From: Arabidopsis thaliana | Lineage: Eukaryota; Streptophyta; Magnoliopsida; Brassicales; Brassicaceae | DNA length: 64,000 nucleotides | NCBI RefSeq assembly: GCF_000001735.4 | Contig: NC_003076.8 | Location: forward strand, 14,325,835-14,389,834 | Reading direction: 5' to 3' | Shown here: piece after piece, positions 10,191 to 23,364 of the stretch | Layout of the letters: every line of letters starts with the position of its first letter | Numbering within the stretch: position 1 is the first letter of the stretch | Notes under the pieces: generated by a model | What the model was told of the DNA's origin: nothing | Databases searched by the model: none | What the model saw: only the letters and a program-made list of their open reading frames with translations | Program-made: the position numbers and the translations under genes

Positions 10191-12030
10191 AATGAGAAAT
10201 TGAGTAAAAAGTCTTAGTATAGCAACTATATGTTTAATGCTTTGTTTGTTTTTGATTGATGAATAACAATAAAATCCTTGCTTATTTATATGGATTGAAA
10301 TGTGAAACTGTCATATTAATTTTTTTTAATTTAACATCTTTGAATACTTTAATTAGGTATTTGATTAGCCGTTTTAGAAATTTAATATAGTTGAAACTCC
10401 ATGTGTGAAACACGTAACATTAACTAAGAAATATTGACTACAAAGAGAAAATAAAAGTAAAATGGCTTCACATAATTAATCAATCATCGGTTTATATCTC
10501 CAAATTTAAACAAATAAATCGATTTATAATATTTTCTTCGTGAAATTATTTGAATCAATCTAAAGGTTTGGTTTGTAAAACTTCTATACAATGAGGTTCT
10601 CCATGACTTGTTAACACTAATCTTAGAGGAGAAGAGTTTCTGGATAGCGGGTTAAACGGTTGGGAAGAGCAGTTCGGATCTGGCATGAAAACAATGAACA
10701 TAATCCAATATATGTGCCAAATATCTACATAAAGTTGGGCTTTCAAAATTGTTAACTCACGTGATCATGACATGTGTCAAATTTATTAGTGAAATATCCA
10801 CCCTTATCAAATCAAATTTTGTTATTTTTAGGGTTTTGTGCAAAATAAAACCCTCTAACTCATCTATTTTTGCATCTTTATTCTCCACCTCCAAAAAATG
10901 CATAATTATCCGATGAAGTCTAAAATAATACGCAATTTAACCCCTTTTCGTCATTTTTCTACGACAATATTTTGTAAGATATTGATATTTAATATGTTTA
11001 ATCGAAGCTTTCTCGACGAAAAGTTCAAATCGACCTTCGAAATATTAAAAATCTAATCTATGGGAGTGTAAAAAAGTTTACAATATACGTATAAGGGTCA
11101 TATTGCGTATTATTTTAGACTTCATAAGATTAATATGTGTTTGTTAGAGATATAGGGTAAAATTGCAAAACTAGATGAGTTAGATGGGTGTTTTGCACAA
11201 AACCCTATATTTTTAAAAAACAAAATATAGAAAAATTTCATAACCCCATCGGATATATACACAAGTAAAAAAAATAGTTCATATATACAAATTTTTTATT
11301 TACTATATTAAAATATTGAACAAATTCTATTAAAAATCGTTTATATATTCAAAACAGAAGTAAAAGTTCCCTATTTTGTTTTAGAAAAATATTAATACGT
11401 GATTTAATATTTTCTAATTTTGTAACTTAAATATGTCTCTCTTTTTATTTCTTAATATTATTTCATTTTATTTTTTTCTCAATTACAGAGTTCTATTCGT
11501 TTACCACAAAATTCAATGAGAGGCTCTGTCTGGTGCGTCTTTTATAGATGTTGTATGTTTTCCTTGTCTTATCTTTCTTTTATACTTTGAGAAATCCCGT
11601 ATTATATATAATTAGTAAAGGCATGGTATATGGAATGTATATAATTGAAATATTCTTTTGAAAAATACCGATTACTATTTAGAATTTTTATATCATCACA
11701 ACATTTCTCACACCAGCATATTTGGACGAGTCTTATCTAATAAAATTATAAACCACTCTCAGATTTTGTGTTATGACATATTTCAAAGATTTATGGAAAC
11801 AATTTGAAGGTCTGTAACATTGTAAGACTAAATTCAATTATGGACTCGATGTTTCAAGGTGTTATTCATTAGAATTGAAGAATGTATAAACATGGAACCC
11901 AAATGCAACTTCTCAAATGTTATTACTATATCTTCTTCTTTTTTTAATTATTATTATAACATGTAACGTAAGCTAAAATTTTAAAAAAATAAGTTGAAAA
12001 AGTTATCTATTTTAAAAATAAGATAAAACA

Positions 12031-12387
12031 CTATTTTGGTATGGGAGGAGTTGCACCGGCAACTCTTGAACATTGTTCCTTTAGCATCGGAGGAAAAAAT
12101 GGAATGAATGGAATTTTCGGTATGCAATTATCGGCGTCCAAAAATGCTTTGCAACAAGCCGGACCTAAATTACCGAACTTTCCAGTGAAAATGGATTGAG
12201 AAATCTCTGCAATGCATCCAGGAATATCCATCACGGATGAGAAACATTTTGTTATATCAGGTAATCCAGGAATCAGTTGGAACGGAAACAGAAAAGGAAG
12301 TTGAGCCGGAAACTGAGGCAATTGAGCATTTACAGAAACTATGATACATAGAACCGCTAGAAGTGAAAACACATTTTTGATAGACAT
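12031..12387 (-). CDS. Prolamin-like secreted cysteine-rich protein, copy 6
   Basis: 118 codons, consensus except L8S in the hydrophobic core of the signal peptide. Ser8 is also the state in copies 1-3, 22, 23 and 25-27, so this copy carries an outer-array variant inside the core. All six domain cysteines are present. Confidence 0.87.
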   Translation of the reverse strand: MSIKNVFSLLAVLCIIVSVNAQLPQFPAQLPFLFPFQLIPGLPDITKCFSSVMDIPGCIAEISQSIFTGKFGNLGPACCKAFLDADNCIPKIPFIPFFPPMLKEQCSRVAGATPPIPK

Positions 12388-14227
12388 AATGAGAAATTGA
12401 GTAAAAAGTCTTAGTATAGCAACAATATGCTTAATGCTTTGTTTGTTTTTGATTGATGAATAACAATAAAATCCTTGCTTATTTATATGGATTGAAATGT
12501 GAAACTGTCATATTAATTTTTTTTAAGTTAACATCTTTGAATACTTTAATTAGGTATTTGATTAGCCGTTTTAGAAATTTAATATAGTTGAAACTCCATG
12601 TGTGAAACACGTAACATTAACTAAGAAATATTGACTACAAAGAGAAAATAAAAGTAAAATGGCTTCACATAATTAATCAATCATCGGTTTATATCTCCAA
12701 ATTTAAACAAATAAATCGATTTATAATATTTTCTTCGTGAAATTATTTGAATCAATCTAAAGGTTTGGTTTGTAAAACTTCTATACAATGAGGTTCTCCA
12801 TGACTTGTTAACACTAAACTTAGAGGAGAAGAGTTTCTGGATAGCGGGTTAAACGGTTGGGAAGAGCAGTTCGGATCTGGCATGAAAACAATGAACATAA
12901 TCCAATATATGTGCCAAATATCTACATAAAGTTGGGCTTTCAAAATTGTTAACTCACGTGATCATGACATGTGTCAAATTTATTAGTGAAATATCCACCC
13001 TTATCAAATCAAATTTTGTTATTTTTAGGGTTTTGTGCAAAATAAAACCCTCTAACTCATCTATTTTTGCATCTTTATTCTCCACCTCCAAAAAATGCAT
13101 AATTATCCGATGAAGTCTAAAATAATACGCAATGTAACCCCTTTTCGTCATTTTTCTACGACAATATTTTGTAAGATATTGATATTTAATATGTTTAATC
13201 GAAGCCTTCTCGACGAAAAGTTCAAATCGACCTTCGAAATATTAAAAATCTAATCTATGGGAGTGTAAAAAAGTTTACAATATACGTATAAGGGTCATAT
13301 TGCGTATTATTTTAGACTTCATAAGATTAATATGTGTTTGTTAGAGATATAGGGTAAAATTGCAAAACTAGATGAGTTTGATGGGTGTTTTGCACAAAAC
13401 CCTATATTTTTAAAAAACAAAATATAGAAAAATTTCATAACCCCATCGGATATATACACAAGTAAAAAAAATAGTTCATATATACAAATTTTTTATTTAC
13501 TATATTAAAATATTGAACAAATTCTATTAAAAATCGTTTATATATTCAAAACAGAAGTAAAAGTTCCCTATTTTGTTTTAGAAAAATATTAATACGTGAT
13601 TTAATATTTTCTAATTTTGTAACTTAAATATGTCTCTCTTTTTATTTCTTAATATTATTTCATTTTATTTTTTCCTCAATTACAAAGTTCTATTCGTTAA
13701 CCACAAAATTCAATGAGAGGCTCTGTCTGGTGCGTCTTTTATAGATGTTGTATGTTTTCCTTGTCTTATCTTTCTTTTATACTTTGAGAAATCCCGTATT
13801 ATATATAATTAGTAAAGGCATGGTATATGGAATGTATATAATTGAAATATTCTTTTGAAAAATACCGATTACTATTTAGAATTTTTATATCATCACAACA
13901 TTTCTCACACCAGCATATTTGGACGAGTCTTATCTAATAAAATTATAAACCACTCTCAGATTTTGTGTTATGACATATTTCAAAGATTTATGGAAACAAT
14001 TTGAAGGTCTGTAACATTGTAAGACTAAATTCAATTATGGACTCGATGTTTCAAGGTGTTATTCATTAGAATTGAAGAATGTATAAACATGGAACCCAAA
14101 TGCAACTTCTCAAATGTTATTACTATATCTTCTTCTTTTTTTAATTATTATTATAACATGTAACGTAAGCTAAAATTTTAAAAAAATAAGTTGAAAAAGT
14201 TATCTATTTTAAAAATAAGATAAAACA

Positions 14228-14584
14228 CTATTTTGGTATGGGAGGAGTTGCACCGGCAACTCTTGAACATTGTTCCTTTAGCATCGGAGGAAAAAATGGA
14301 ATGAATGGAATTTTCGGTATGCAATTATCGGCGTCCAAAAATGCTTTGCAACAAGCCGGACCTAAATTACCGAACTTTCCAGTGAAAATGGATTGAGAAA
14401 TCTCTGCAATGCATCCAGGAATATCCATCACGGATGAGAAACATTTTGTTATATCAGGTAATCCAGGAATCAGTTGGAACGGAAACAGAAAAGGAAGTTG
14501 AGCCGGAAACTGAGGCAATTGAGCATTTACAGAAACTATGATACATAGAACCGCTAGAAGTAAAAACACATTTTTGATAGACAT
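14228..14584 (-). CDS. Prolamin-like secreted cysteine-rich protein, copy 7
   Basis: 118 codons; protein identical to copy 4. Its leader carries the same 3-bp shortening as copy 4, and the spacer on its left carries the same rare GAGTTTGATGGG variant (about 13374, matching about 6785). Copies 4 and 7 are exactly three units apart, which suggests a block duplication. Confidence 0.87.
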   Translation of the reverse strand: MSIKNVFLLLAVLCIIVSVNAQLPQFPAQLPFLFPFQLIPGLPDITKCFSSVMDIPGCIAEISQSIFTGKFGNLGPACCKAFLDADNCIPKIPFIPFFPPMLKEQCSRVAGATPPIPK

Positions 14585-16422
14585 AATGAGAAATTGAGTA
14601 AAAAGTCTTAGTATAGCAACTATATGCTTAATGCTTTGTTTGTTTTTGATTGATGAATAACAAAAATCCTTGCTTATTTATATGGATTGAAATGTGAAAC
14701 TGTCATATTAATTTTTTTTAATTTAACATCTTTGAATACTTTAATTAGGTATTTGATTAGCCGTTTTAGAAATTTAATATAGTTGAAACTCCATGTGTGA
14801 AACACGTAACATTAACTAAGAAATATTGACTACAAAGAGAAAATAAAAGTAAAATGGCTTCACATAATTAATCAATCATCGGTTTATATCTCCAAATTTA
14901 AACAAATAAATCGATTTATAATATTTTCTTCGTGAAATTATTTGAATCAATCTAAAGGTTTGGTTTGTAAAACTTCTATACAATGAGGTTCTCCATGACT
15001 TGTTAACACTAATCTTAGAGGAGAAGAGTTTCTGGATAGCGGGTTAAACGGTTGGGAAGAGCAGTTCGGATCTGGCATGAAAACAATGAACATAATCCAA
15101 TATATGTGCCAAATATCTACATAAAGTTGGGCTTTCAAAATTGTTAACTCACGTGATCATGACATGTGTCAAATTTATTAGTGAAATATCCACCCTTATC
15201 AAATCAAATTTTGTTATTTTTAGGGTTTTGTGCAAAATAAAACCCTCTAACTCATCTATTTTTGCATCTTTATTCTCCACCTCCAAAAAATGCATAATTA
15301 TCCGATGAAGTCTAAAATAATACGCAATGTAACCCCTTTTCGTCATTTTTCTACGACAATATTTTGTAAGATATTGATATTTAATATGTTTAATCGAAGC
15401 CTTCTCGACGAAAAGTTCAAATCGACCTTCGAAATATTAAAAATCTAATCTATGGGAGTGTAAAAAAGTTTACAATATACGTATAAGGGTCATATTGCGT
15501 ATTATTTTAGACTTCATAAGATTAATATGTGTTTGTTAGAGATATAGGGTAAAATTGCAAAACTAGATGAGTTAGATGGGTGTTTTGCACAAAACCCTAT
15601 ATTTTTTAAAAACAAAATATAGAAAAATTTCATAACCCCATCGGATATATACACAAGTAAAAAAAATAGTTCATATATACAAATTTTTTATTTACTATAT
15701 TAAAATATTGAACAAATTCTATTAAAAATCGTTTATATATTCAAAACAGAAGTAAAAGTTCCCTATTTTGTTTTAGAAAAATATTAATACGTGATTTAAT
15801 ATTTTCTAATTTTGTAACTTAAATATGTCTCTCTTTTTATTTCTTAATATTATTTCATTTCATTTTTTTCTCAATTACAGAGTTCTATTCGTTTACCACA
15901 AAATTCAGTGAGAGGCTCTGTCTGGTGCGTCTTTTATAGATGTTGTATGTTTTCCTTGTCTTATCTTTCTTTTATACTTTGAGAAATCCCGTATTATATA
16001 TAATTAGTAAAGGCATGGTATATAGAATGTATATAATTGAAATATTCTTTTGAAAAATACTGATTACTATTTAGAATTTTTATATCATCACAACATTTCT
16101 CACACCAGCATATTTAGACGAGTCTTATCTAATAAAATTATAAACCACTCTCAGATTTTGTGTTATGACATATTTCAAAGATTTATGGAAACAATTTGAA
16201 GGTCTGTAACATTGTAAGACTAAATTCAATTATGGACTCGATGTTTCAAGGTGTTATTCATTAGAAGTGAAGAATGTATAAACATGGAACCCAAATGCAA
16301 CTTCTCAAATGTTATTACTATATCTTCTTCTTTTTTTAATTATTATTATAACATGTAACGTAAGCTAAAATTTTAAAAAAATAAGTTGAAAAAGTTATCT
16401 ATTTTAAAAATAAGATAAAACA

Positions 16423-16779
16423 CTATTTTGGTATGGGAGGAGTTGCACCGGCAACTCTTGAACATTGTTCCTTTAGCATCGGAGGAAAAAATGGAATGAA
16501 TGGAATTTTCGGTATGCAATTATCGGCGTCCAAAAATGCTTTGCAACAAGCCGGACCTAAATTACCGAACTTTCCAGTGAAAATGGATTGAGAAATCTCT
16601 GCAATGCATCCAGGAATATCCATCACGGATGAGAAACATTTTGTTATATCAGGTAATCCAGGAATCAGTTGGAACGGAAACAGAAAAGGAAGTTGAGCCG
16701 GAAACTGAGGCAATTGAGCATTTACAGAAACTATGATACATAGAACCGCTAGAAGTAAAAACACATTTTTGATAGACAT
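16423..16779 (-). CDS. Prolamin-like secreted cysteine-rich protein, copy 8
   Basis: 118 codons; consensus protein. The upstream region carries the double G-box form (17346-17351 and 17359-17364), like copies 9-11. From this copy rightwards the units have a constant 2195-bp period through copy 12. Confidence 0.87.
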   Translation of the reverse strand: MSIKNVFLLLAVLCIIVSVNAQLPQFPAQLPFLFPFQLIPGLPDITKCFSSVMDIPGCIAEISQSIFTGKFGNLGPACCKAFLDADNCIPKIPFIPFFPPMLKEQCSRVAGATPPIPK

Positions 16780-18617
16780 AATGAGAAATTGAGTAAAAAG
16801 TCTTAGTATAGCAACAATATGCTTAATGCTTTGTTTGTTTTTGATTGATGAATAACAATAAAATCCTTGCTTATTTATATGGATTGAAATGTGAAACTGT
16901 CATATTAATTTTTTTAATTTAACATCTTTGAATACTTTAATTAGGTATTTGATTAGCCGTTTTAGAAATTTAATAAAGTTGAAACTCCATGTGTGAAACA
17001 CGTAACATTAACTAAGAAATATTGACTACAAAGAGAAAATAAAAGTAAAATGGCTTCACATAATTAATCAATCATCGGTTTATATCTCCAAATTTAAACA
17101 AATAAATCGATTTATAATATTTTCTTCGTGAAATTATTTGAATCAATCTAAAGGTTTGGTTTGTAAAACTTCTATACAATGAGGTTCTCCATGACTTGTT
17201 AACACTAAACTTAGAGGAGAAGAGTTTCTGGATAGCGGGTTAAACGGTTGGGAAGAGCAGTTCGGATCTGGCATGAAAACAATGAACATAATCCAATATA
17301 TGTGCCAAATATCTACATAAAGTTGGGTTTTCAAAATTGTTAACTCACGTGATCGTGACACGTGTCAAATTTATTAGTGAAATATCCACCCTTATCAAAT
17401 CAAATTTTGTTATTTTTAGGGTTTTGTGCAAAATAAAACCCTCTAACTCATCTATTTTTGCATCTTTATTCTCCACCTCCAAAAAATGCATAATTATCCG
17501 ATGAAGTCTAAAATAATACGCAATGTAACCCCTTTTCGTCATTTTTCTACGACAATATTTTGTAAGATATTGATATTTAATATGTTTAATCGAAGCCTTC
17601 TCGACGAAAAGTTCAAATCGACCTTCGAAATATTAAAAATCTAATCTATGGGAGTGTAAAAAAGTTTACAATATACGTATAAGGGTCATATTGCGTATTA
17701 TTTTAGACTTCATAAGATTAATATGTGTTTGTTAGAGATATAGGGTAAAATTGCAAAACTAGATGAGTTAGATGGGTGTTTTGCACAAAACCCTATATTT
17801 TTAAAAAACAAAATATAGAAAAATTTCATAACCCCATCGGATATATACACAAGTAAAAAAAATAGTTCATATATACAAATTTTTTATTTACTATATTAAA
17901 ATATTGAACAAATTCTATTAAAAATCGTTTATATATTCAAAACAGAAGTAAAAGTTCCCTATTTTGTTTTAGAAAAATATTAATACGTGATTTAATATTT
18001 TCTAATTTTGTAACTTAAATATGTCTCTCTTTTTATTTCTTAATATTATTTCATTTCATTTTTTTCTCAATTACAGAGTTCTATTCGTTTACCACAAAAT
18101 TCAGTGAGAGGCTCTGTTTGGTGCGTCTTTTATAGATGTTGTATGTTTTCCTTGTCTTATCTTTCTTTATACTTTGAGAAATCCCGTATTATATATAATT
18201 AGTAAAGGCATGGTATATGGAATGTATATAATTGAAATATTCTTTTGAAAAATACCGATTACTATTTAGAATTTTTATATCATCACAACATTTCTCACAC
18301 CAGCATATTTGGACGAGTCTTATCTAATAAAATTATAAACCACTCTCAGATTTTGTGTTATGACATATTTCAAAGATTTATGGAAACAATTTGAAGGTCT
18401 GTAACATTGTAAGACTAAATTCAATTATGGACTCGATGTTTCAAGGTGTTATTCATTAGAAGTGAAGAATGTATAAACATGGAACCCAAATGCAACTTCT
18501 CAAATGTTATTACTATATCTTCTTCTTTTTTTAATTATTATTATAACATGTAACGTAAGCTAAAATTTTAAAAAAATAAGTTGAAAAAGTTATCTATTTT
18601 AAAAATAAGATAAAACA

Positions 18618-18974
18618 CTATTTTGGTATGGGAGGAGTTGCACCGGCAACTCTTGAACATTGTTCCTTTAGCATCGGAGGAAAAAATGGAATGAATGGAA
18701 TTTTCGGTATGCAATTATCGGCGTCCAAAAATGCTTTGCAACAAGCCGGACCTAAATTACCGAACTTTCCAGTGAAAATGGATTGAGAAATCTCTGCAAT
18801 GCATCCAGGAATATCCATCACGGATGAGAAACATTTTGTTATATCAGGTAATCCAGGAATCAGTTGGAACGGAAACAGAAAAGGAAGTTGAGCCGGAAAC
18901 TGAGGCAATTGAGCATTTACAGAAACTATGATACATAGAACCGCTAGAAGTAAAAACACATTTTTGATAGACAT
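18618..18974 (-). CDS. Prolamin-like secreted cysteine-rich protein, copy 9
   Basis: 118 codons; consensus protein. It starts the most uniform stretch of the array. I saw no difference between unit 18618-20812 and the next unit in the lines I compared. Confidence 0.87.
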   Translation of the reverse strand: MSIKNVFLLLAVLCIIVSVNAQLPQFPAQLPFLFPFQLIPGLPDITKCFSSVMDIPGCIAEISQSIFTGKFGNLGPACCKAFLDADNCIPKIPFIPFFPPMLKEQCSRVAGATPPIPK

Positions 18975-20812
18975 AATGAGAAATTGAGTAAAAAGTCTTA
19001 GTATAGCAACAATATGCTTAATGCTTTGTTTGTTTTTGATTGATGAATAACAATAAAATCCTTGCTTATTTATATGGATTGAAATGTGAAACTGTCATAT
19101 TAATTTTTTTAATTTAACATCTTTGAATACTTTAATTAGGTATTTGATTAGCCGTTTTAGAAATTTAATAAAGTTGAAACTCCATGTGTGAAACACGTAA
19201 CATTAACTAAGAAATATTGACTACAAAGAGAAAATAAAAGTAAAATGGCTTCACATAATTAATCAATCATCGGTTTATATCTCCAAATTTAAACAAATAA
19301 ATCGATTTATAATATTTTCTTCGTGAAATTATTTGAATCAATCTAAAGGTTTGGTTTGTAAAACTTCTATACAATGAGGTTCTCCATGACTTGTTAACAC
19401 TAAACTTAGAGGAGAAGAGTTTCTGGATAGCGGGTTAAACGGTTGGGAAGAGCAGTTCGGATCTGGCATGAAAACAATGAACATAATCCAATATATGTGC
19501 CAAATATCTACATAAAGTTGGGTTTTCAAAATTGTTAACTCACGTGATCGTGACACGTGTCAAATTTATTAGTGAAATATCCACCCTTATCAAATCAAAT
19601 TTTGTTATTTTTAGGGTTTTGTGCAAAATAAAACCCTCTAACTCATCTATTTTTGCATCTTTATTCTCCACCTCCAAAAAATGCATAATTATCCGATGAA
19701 GTCTAAAATAATACGCAATGTAACCCCTTTTCGTCATTTTTCTACGACAATATTTTGTAAGATATTGATATTTAATATGTTTAATCGAAGCCTTCTCGAC
19801 GAAAAGTTCAAATCGACCTTCGAAATATTAAAAATCTAATCTATGGGAGTGTAAAAAAGTTTACAATATACGTATAAGGGTCATATTGCGTATTATTTTA
19901 GACTTCATAAGATTAATATGTGTTTGTTAGAGATATAGGGTAAAATTGCAAAACTAGATGAGTTAGATGGGTGTTTTGCACAAAACCCTATATTTTTAAA
20001 AAACAAAATATAGAAAAATTTCATAACCCCATCGGATATATACACAAGTAAAAAAAATAGTTCATATATACAAATTTTTTATTTACTATATTAAAATATT
20101 GAACAAATTCTATTAAAAATCGTTTATATATTCAAAACAGAAGTAAAAGTTCCCTATTTTGTTTTAGAAAAATATTAATACGTGATTTAATATTTTCTAA
20201 TTTTGTAACTTAAATATGTCTCTCTTTTTATTTCTTAATATTATTTCATTTCATTTTTTTCTCAATTACAGAGTTCTATTCGTTTACCACAAAATTCAGT
20301 GAGAGGCTCTGTTTGGTGCGTCTTTTATAGATGTTGTATGTTTTCCTTGTCTTATCTTTCTTTATACTTTGAGAAATCCCGTATTATATATAATTAGTAA
20401 AGGCATGGTATATGGAATGTATATAATTGAAATATTCTTTTGAAAAATACCGATTACTATTTAGAATTTTTATATCATCACAACATTTCTCACACCAGCA
20501 TATTTGGACGAGTCTTATCTAATAAAATTATAAACCACTCTCAGATTTTGTGTTATGACATATTTCAAAGATTTATGGAAACAATTTGAAGGTCTGTAAC
20601 ATTGTAAGACTAAATTCAATTATGGACTCGATGTTTCAAGGTGTTATTCATTAGAAGTGAAGAATGTATAAACATGGAACCCAAATGCAACTTCTCAAAT
20701 GTTATTACTATATCTTCTTCTTTTTTTAATTATTATTATAACATGTAACGTAAGCTAAAATTTTAAAAAAATAAGTTGAAAAAGTTATCTATTTTAAAAA
20801 TAAGATAAAACA

Positions 20813-21169
20813 CTATTTTGGTATGGGAGGAGTTGCACCGGCAACTCTTGAACATTGTTCCTTTAGCATCGGAGGAAAAAATGGAATGAATGGAATTTTC
20901 GGTATGCAATTATCGGCGTCCAAAAATGCTTTGCAACAAGCCGGACCTAAATTACCGAACTTTCCAGTGAAAATGGATTGAGAAATCTCTGCAATGCATC
21001 CAGGAATATCCATCACGGATGAGAAACATTTTGTTATATCAGGTAATCCAGGAATCAGTTGGAACGGAAACAGAAAAGGAAGTTGAGCCGGAAACTGAGG
21101 CAATTGAGCATTTACAGAAACTATGATACATAGAACCGCTAGAAGTAAAAACACATTTTTGATAGACAT
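20813..21169 (-). CDS. Prolamin-like secreted cysteine-rich protein, copy 10
   Basis: 118 codons; consensus protein. The whole 2195-bp unit appears identical to those on either side, including spacer homopolymer lengths. Confidence 0.87.
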   Translation of the reverse strand: MSIKNVFLLLAVLCIIVSVNAQLPQFPAQLPFLFPFQLIPGLPDITKCFSSVMDIPGCIAEISQSIFTGKFGNLGPACCKAFLDADNCIPKIPFIPFFPPMLKEQCSRVAGATPPIPK

Positions 21170-23007
21170 AATGAGAAATTGAGTAAAAAGTCTTAGTATA
21201 GCAACAATATGCTTAATGCTTTGTTTGTTTTTGATTGATGAATAACAATAAAATCCTTGCTTATTTATATGGATTGAAATGTGAAACTGTCATATTAATT
21301 TTTTTAATTTAACATCTTTGAATACTTTAATTAGGTATTTGATTAGCCGTTTTAGAAATTTAATAAAGTTGAAACTCCATGTGTGAAACACGTAACATTA
21401 ACTAAGAAATATTGACTACAAAGAGAAAATAAAAGTAAAATGGCTTCACATAATTAATCAATCATCGGTTTATATCTCCAAATTTAAACAAATAAATCGA
21501 TTTATAATATTTTCTTCGTGAAATTATTTGAATCAATCTAAAGGTTTGGTTTGTAAAACTTCTATACAATGAGGTTCTCCATGACTTGTTAACACTAAAC
21601 TTAGAGGAGAAGAGTTTCTGGATAGCGGGTTAAACGGTTGGGAAGAGCAGTTCGGATCTGGCATGAAAACAATGAACATAATCCAATATATGTGCCAAAT
21701 ATCTACATAAAGTTGGGTTTTCAAAATTGTTAACTCACGTGATCGTGACACGTGTCAAATTTATTAGTGAAATATCCACCCTTATCAAATCAAATTTTGT
21801 TATTTTTAGGGTTTTGTGCAAAATAAAACCCTCTAACTCATCTATTTTTGCATCTTTATTCTCCACCTCCAAAAAATGCATAATTATCCGATGAAGTCTA
21901 AAATAATACGCAATGTAACCCCTTTTCGTCATTTTTCTACGACAATATTTTGTAAGATATTGATATTTAATATGTTTAATCGAAGCCTTCTCGACGAAAA
22001 GTTCAAATCGACCTTCGAAATATTAAAAATCTAATCTATGGGAGTGTAAAAAAGTTTACAATATACGTATAAGGGTCATATTGCGTATTATTTTAGACTT
22101 CATAAGATTAATATGTGTTTGTTAGAGATATAGGGTAAAATTGCAAAACTAGATGAGTTAGATGGGTGTTTTGCACAAAACCCTATATTTTTAAAAAACA
22201 AAATATAGAAAAATTTCATAACCCCATCGGATATATACACAAGTAAAAAAAATAGTTCATATATACAAATTTTTTATTTACTATATTAAAATATTGAACA
22301 AATTCTATTAAAAATCGTTTATATATTCAAAACAGAAGTAAAAGTTCCCTATTTTGTTTTAGAAAAATATTAATACGTGATTTAATATTTTCTAATTTTG
22401 TAACTTAAATATGTCTCTCTTTTTATTTCTTAATATTATTTCATTTCATTTTTTTCTCAATTACAGAGTTCTATTCGTTTACCACAAAATTCAGTGAGAG
22501 GCTCTGTTTGGTGCGTCTTTTATAGATGTTGTATGTTTTCCTTGTCTTATCTTTCTTTATACTTTGAGAAATCCCGTATTATATATAATTAGTAAAGGCA
22601 TGGTATATGGAATGTATATAATTGAAATATTCTTTTGAAAAATACCGATTACTATTTAGAATTTTTATATCATCACAACATTTCTCACACCAGCATATTT
22701 GGACGAGTCTTATCTAATAAAATTATAAACCACTCTCAGATTTTGTGTTATGACATATTTCAAAGATTTATGGAAACAATTTGAAGGTCTGTAACATTGT
22801 AAGACTAAATTCAATTATGGACTCGATGTTTCAAGGTGTTATTCATTAGAAGTGAAGAATGTATAAACATGGAACCCAAATGCAACTTCTCAAATGTTAT
22901 TACTATATCTTCTTCTTTTTTTAATTATTATTATAACATGTAACGTAAGCTAAAATTTTAAAAAAATAAGTTGAAAAAGTTATCTATTTTAAAAATAAGA
23001 TAAAACA

Positions 23008-23364
23008 CTATTTTGGTATGGGAGGAGTTGCACCGGCAACTCTTGAACATTGTTCCTTTAGCATCGGAGGAAAAAATGGAATGAATGGAATTTTCGGTAT
23101 GCAATTATCGGCGTCCAAAAATGCTTTGCAACAAGCCGGACCTAAATTACCGAACTTTCCAGTGAAAATGGATTGAGAAATCTCTGCAATGCATCCAGGA
23201 ATATCCATCACGGATGAGAAACATTTTGTTATATCAGGTAATCCAGGAATCAGTTGGAACGGAAACAGAAAAGGAAGTTGAGCCGGAAACTGAGGCAATT
23301 GAGCATTTACAGAAACTATGATACATAGAACCGCTAGAAGTAAAAACACATTTTTGATAGACAT
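23008..23364 (-). CDS. Prolamin-like secreted cysteine-rich protein, copy 11
   Basis: 118 codons; consensus protein. It is the last member of the near-identical run with the double G-box and the GATCGTGAC linker upstream. Confidence 0.87.
   Translation of the reverse strand: MSIKNVFLLLAVLCIIVSVNAQLPQFPAQLPFLFPFQLIPGLPDITKCFSSVMDIPGCIAEISQSIFTGKFGNLGPACCKAFLDADNCIPKIPFIPFFPPMLKEQCSRVAGATPPIPK

Noticed and set aside
17143-17361. Longer 72-codon version of the small upstream ORF in copies 8-11
   Set aside because: It begins at GTG, not ATG; the extension exists only because of a few local base differences and is closed in diverged units.
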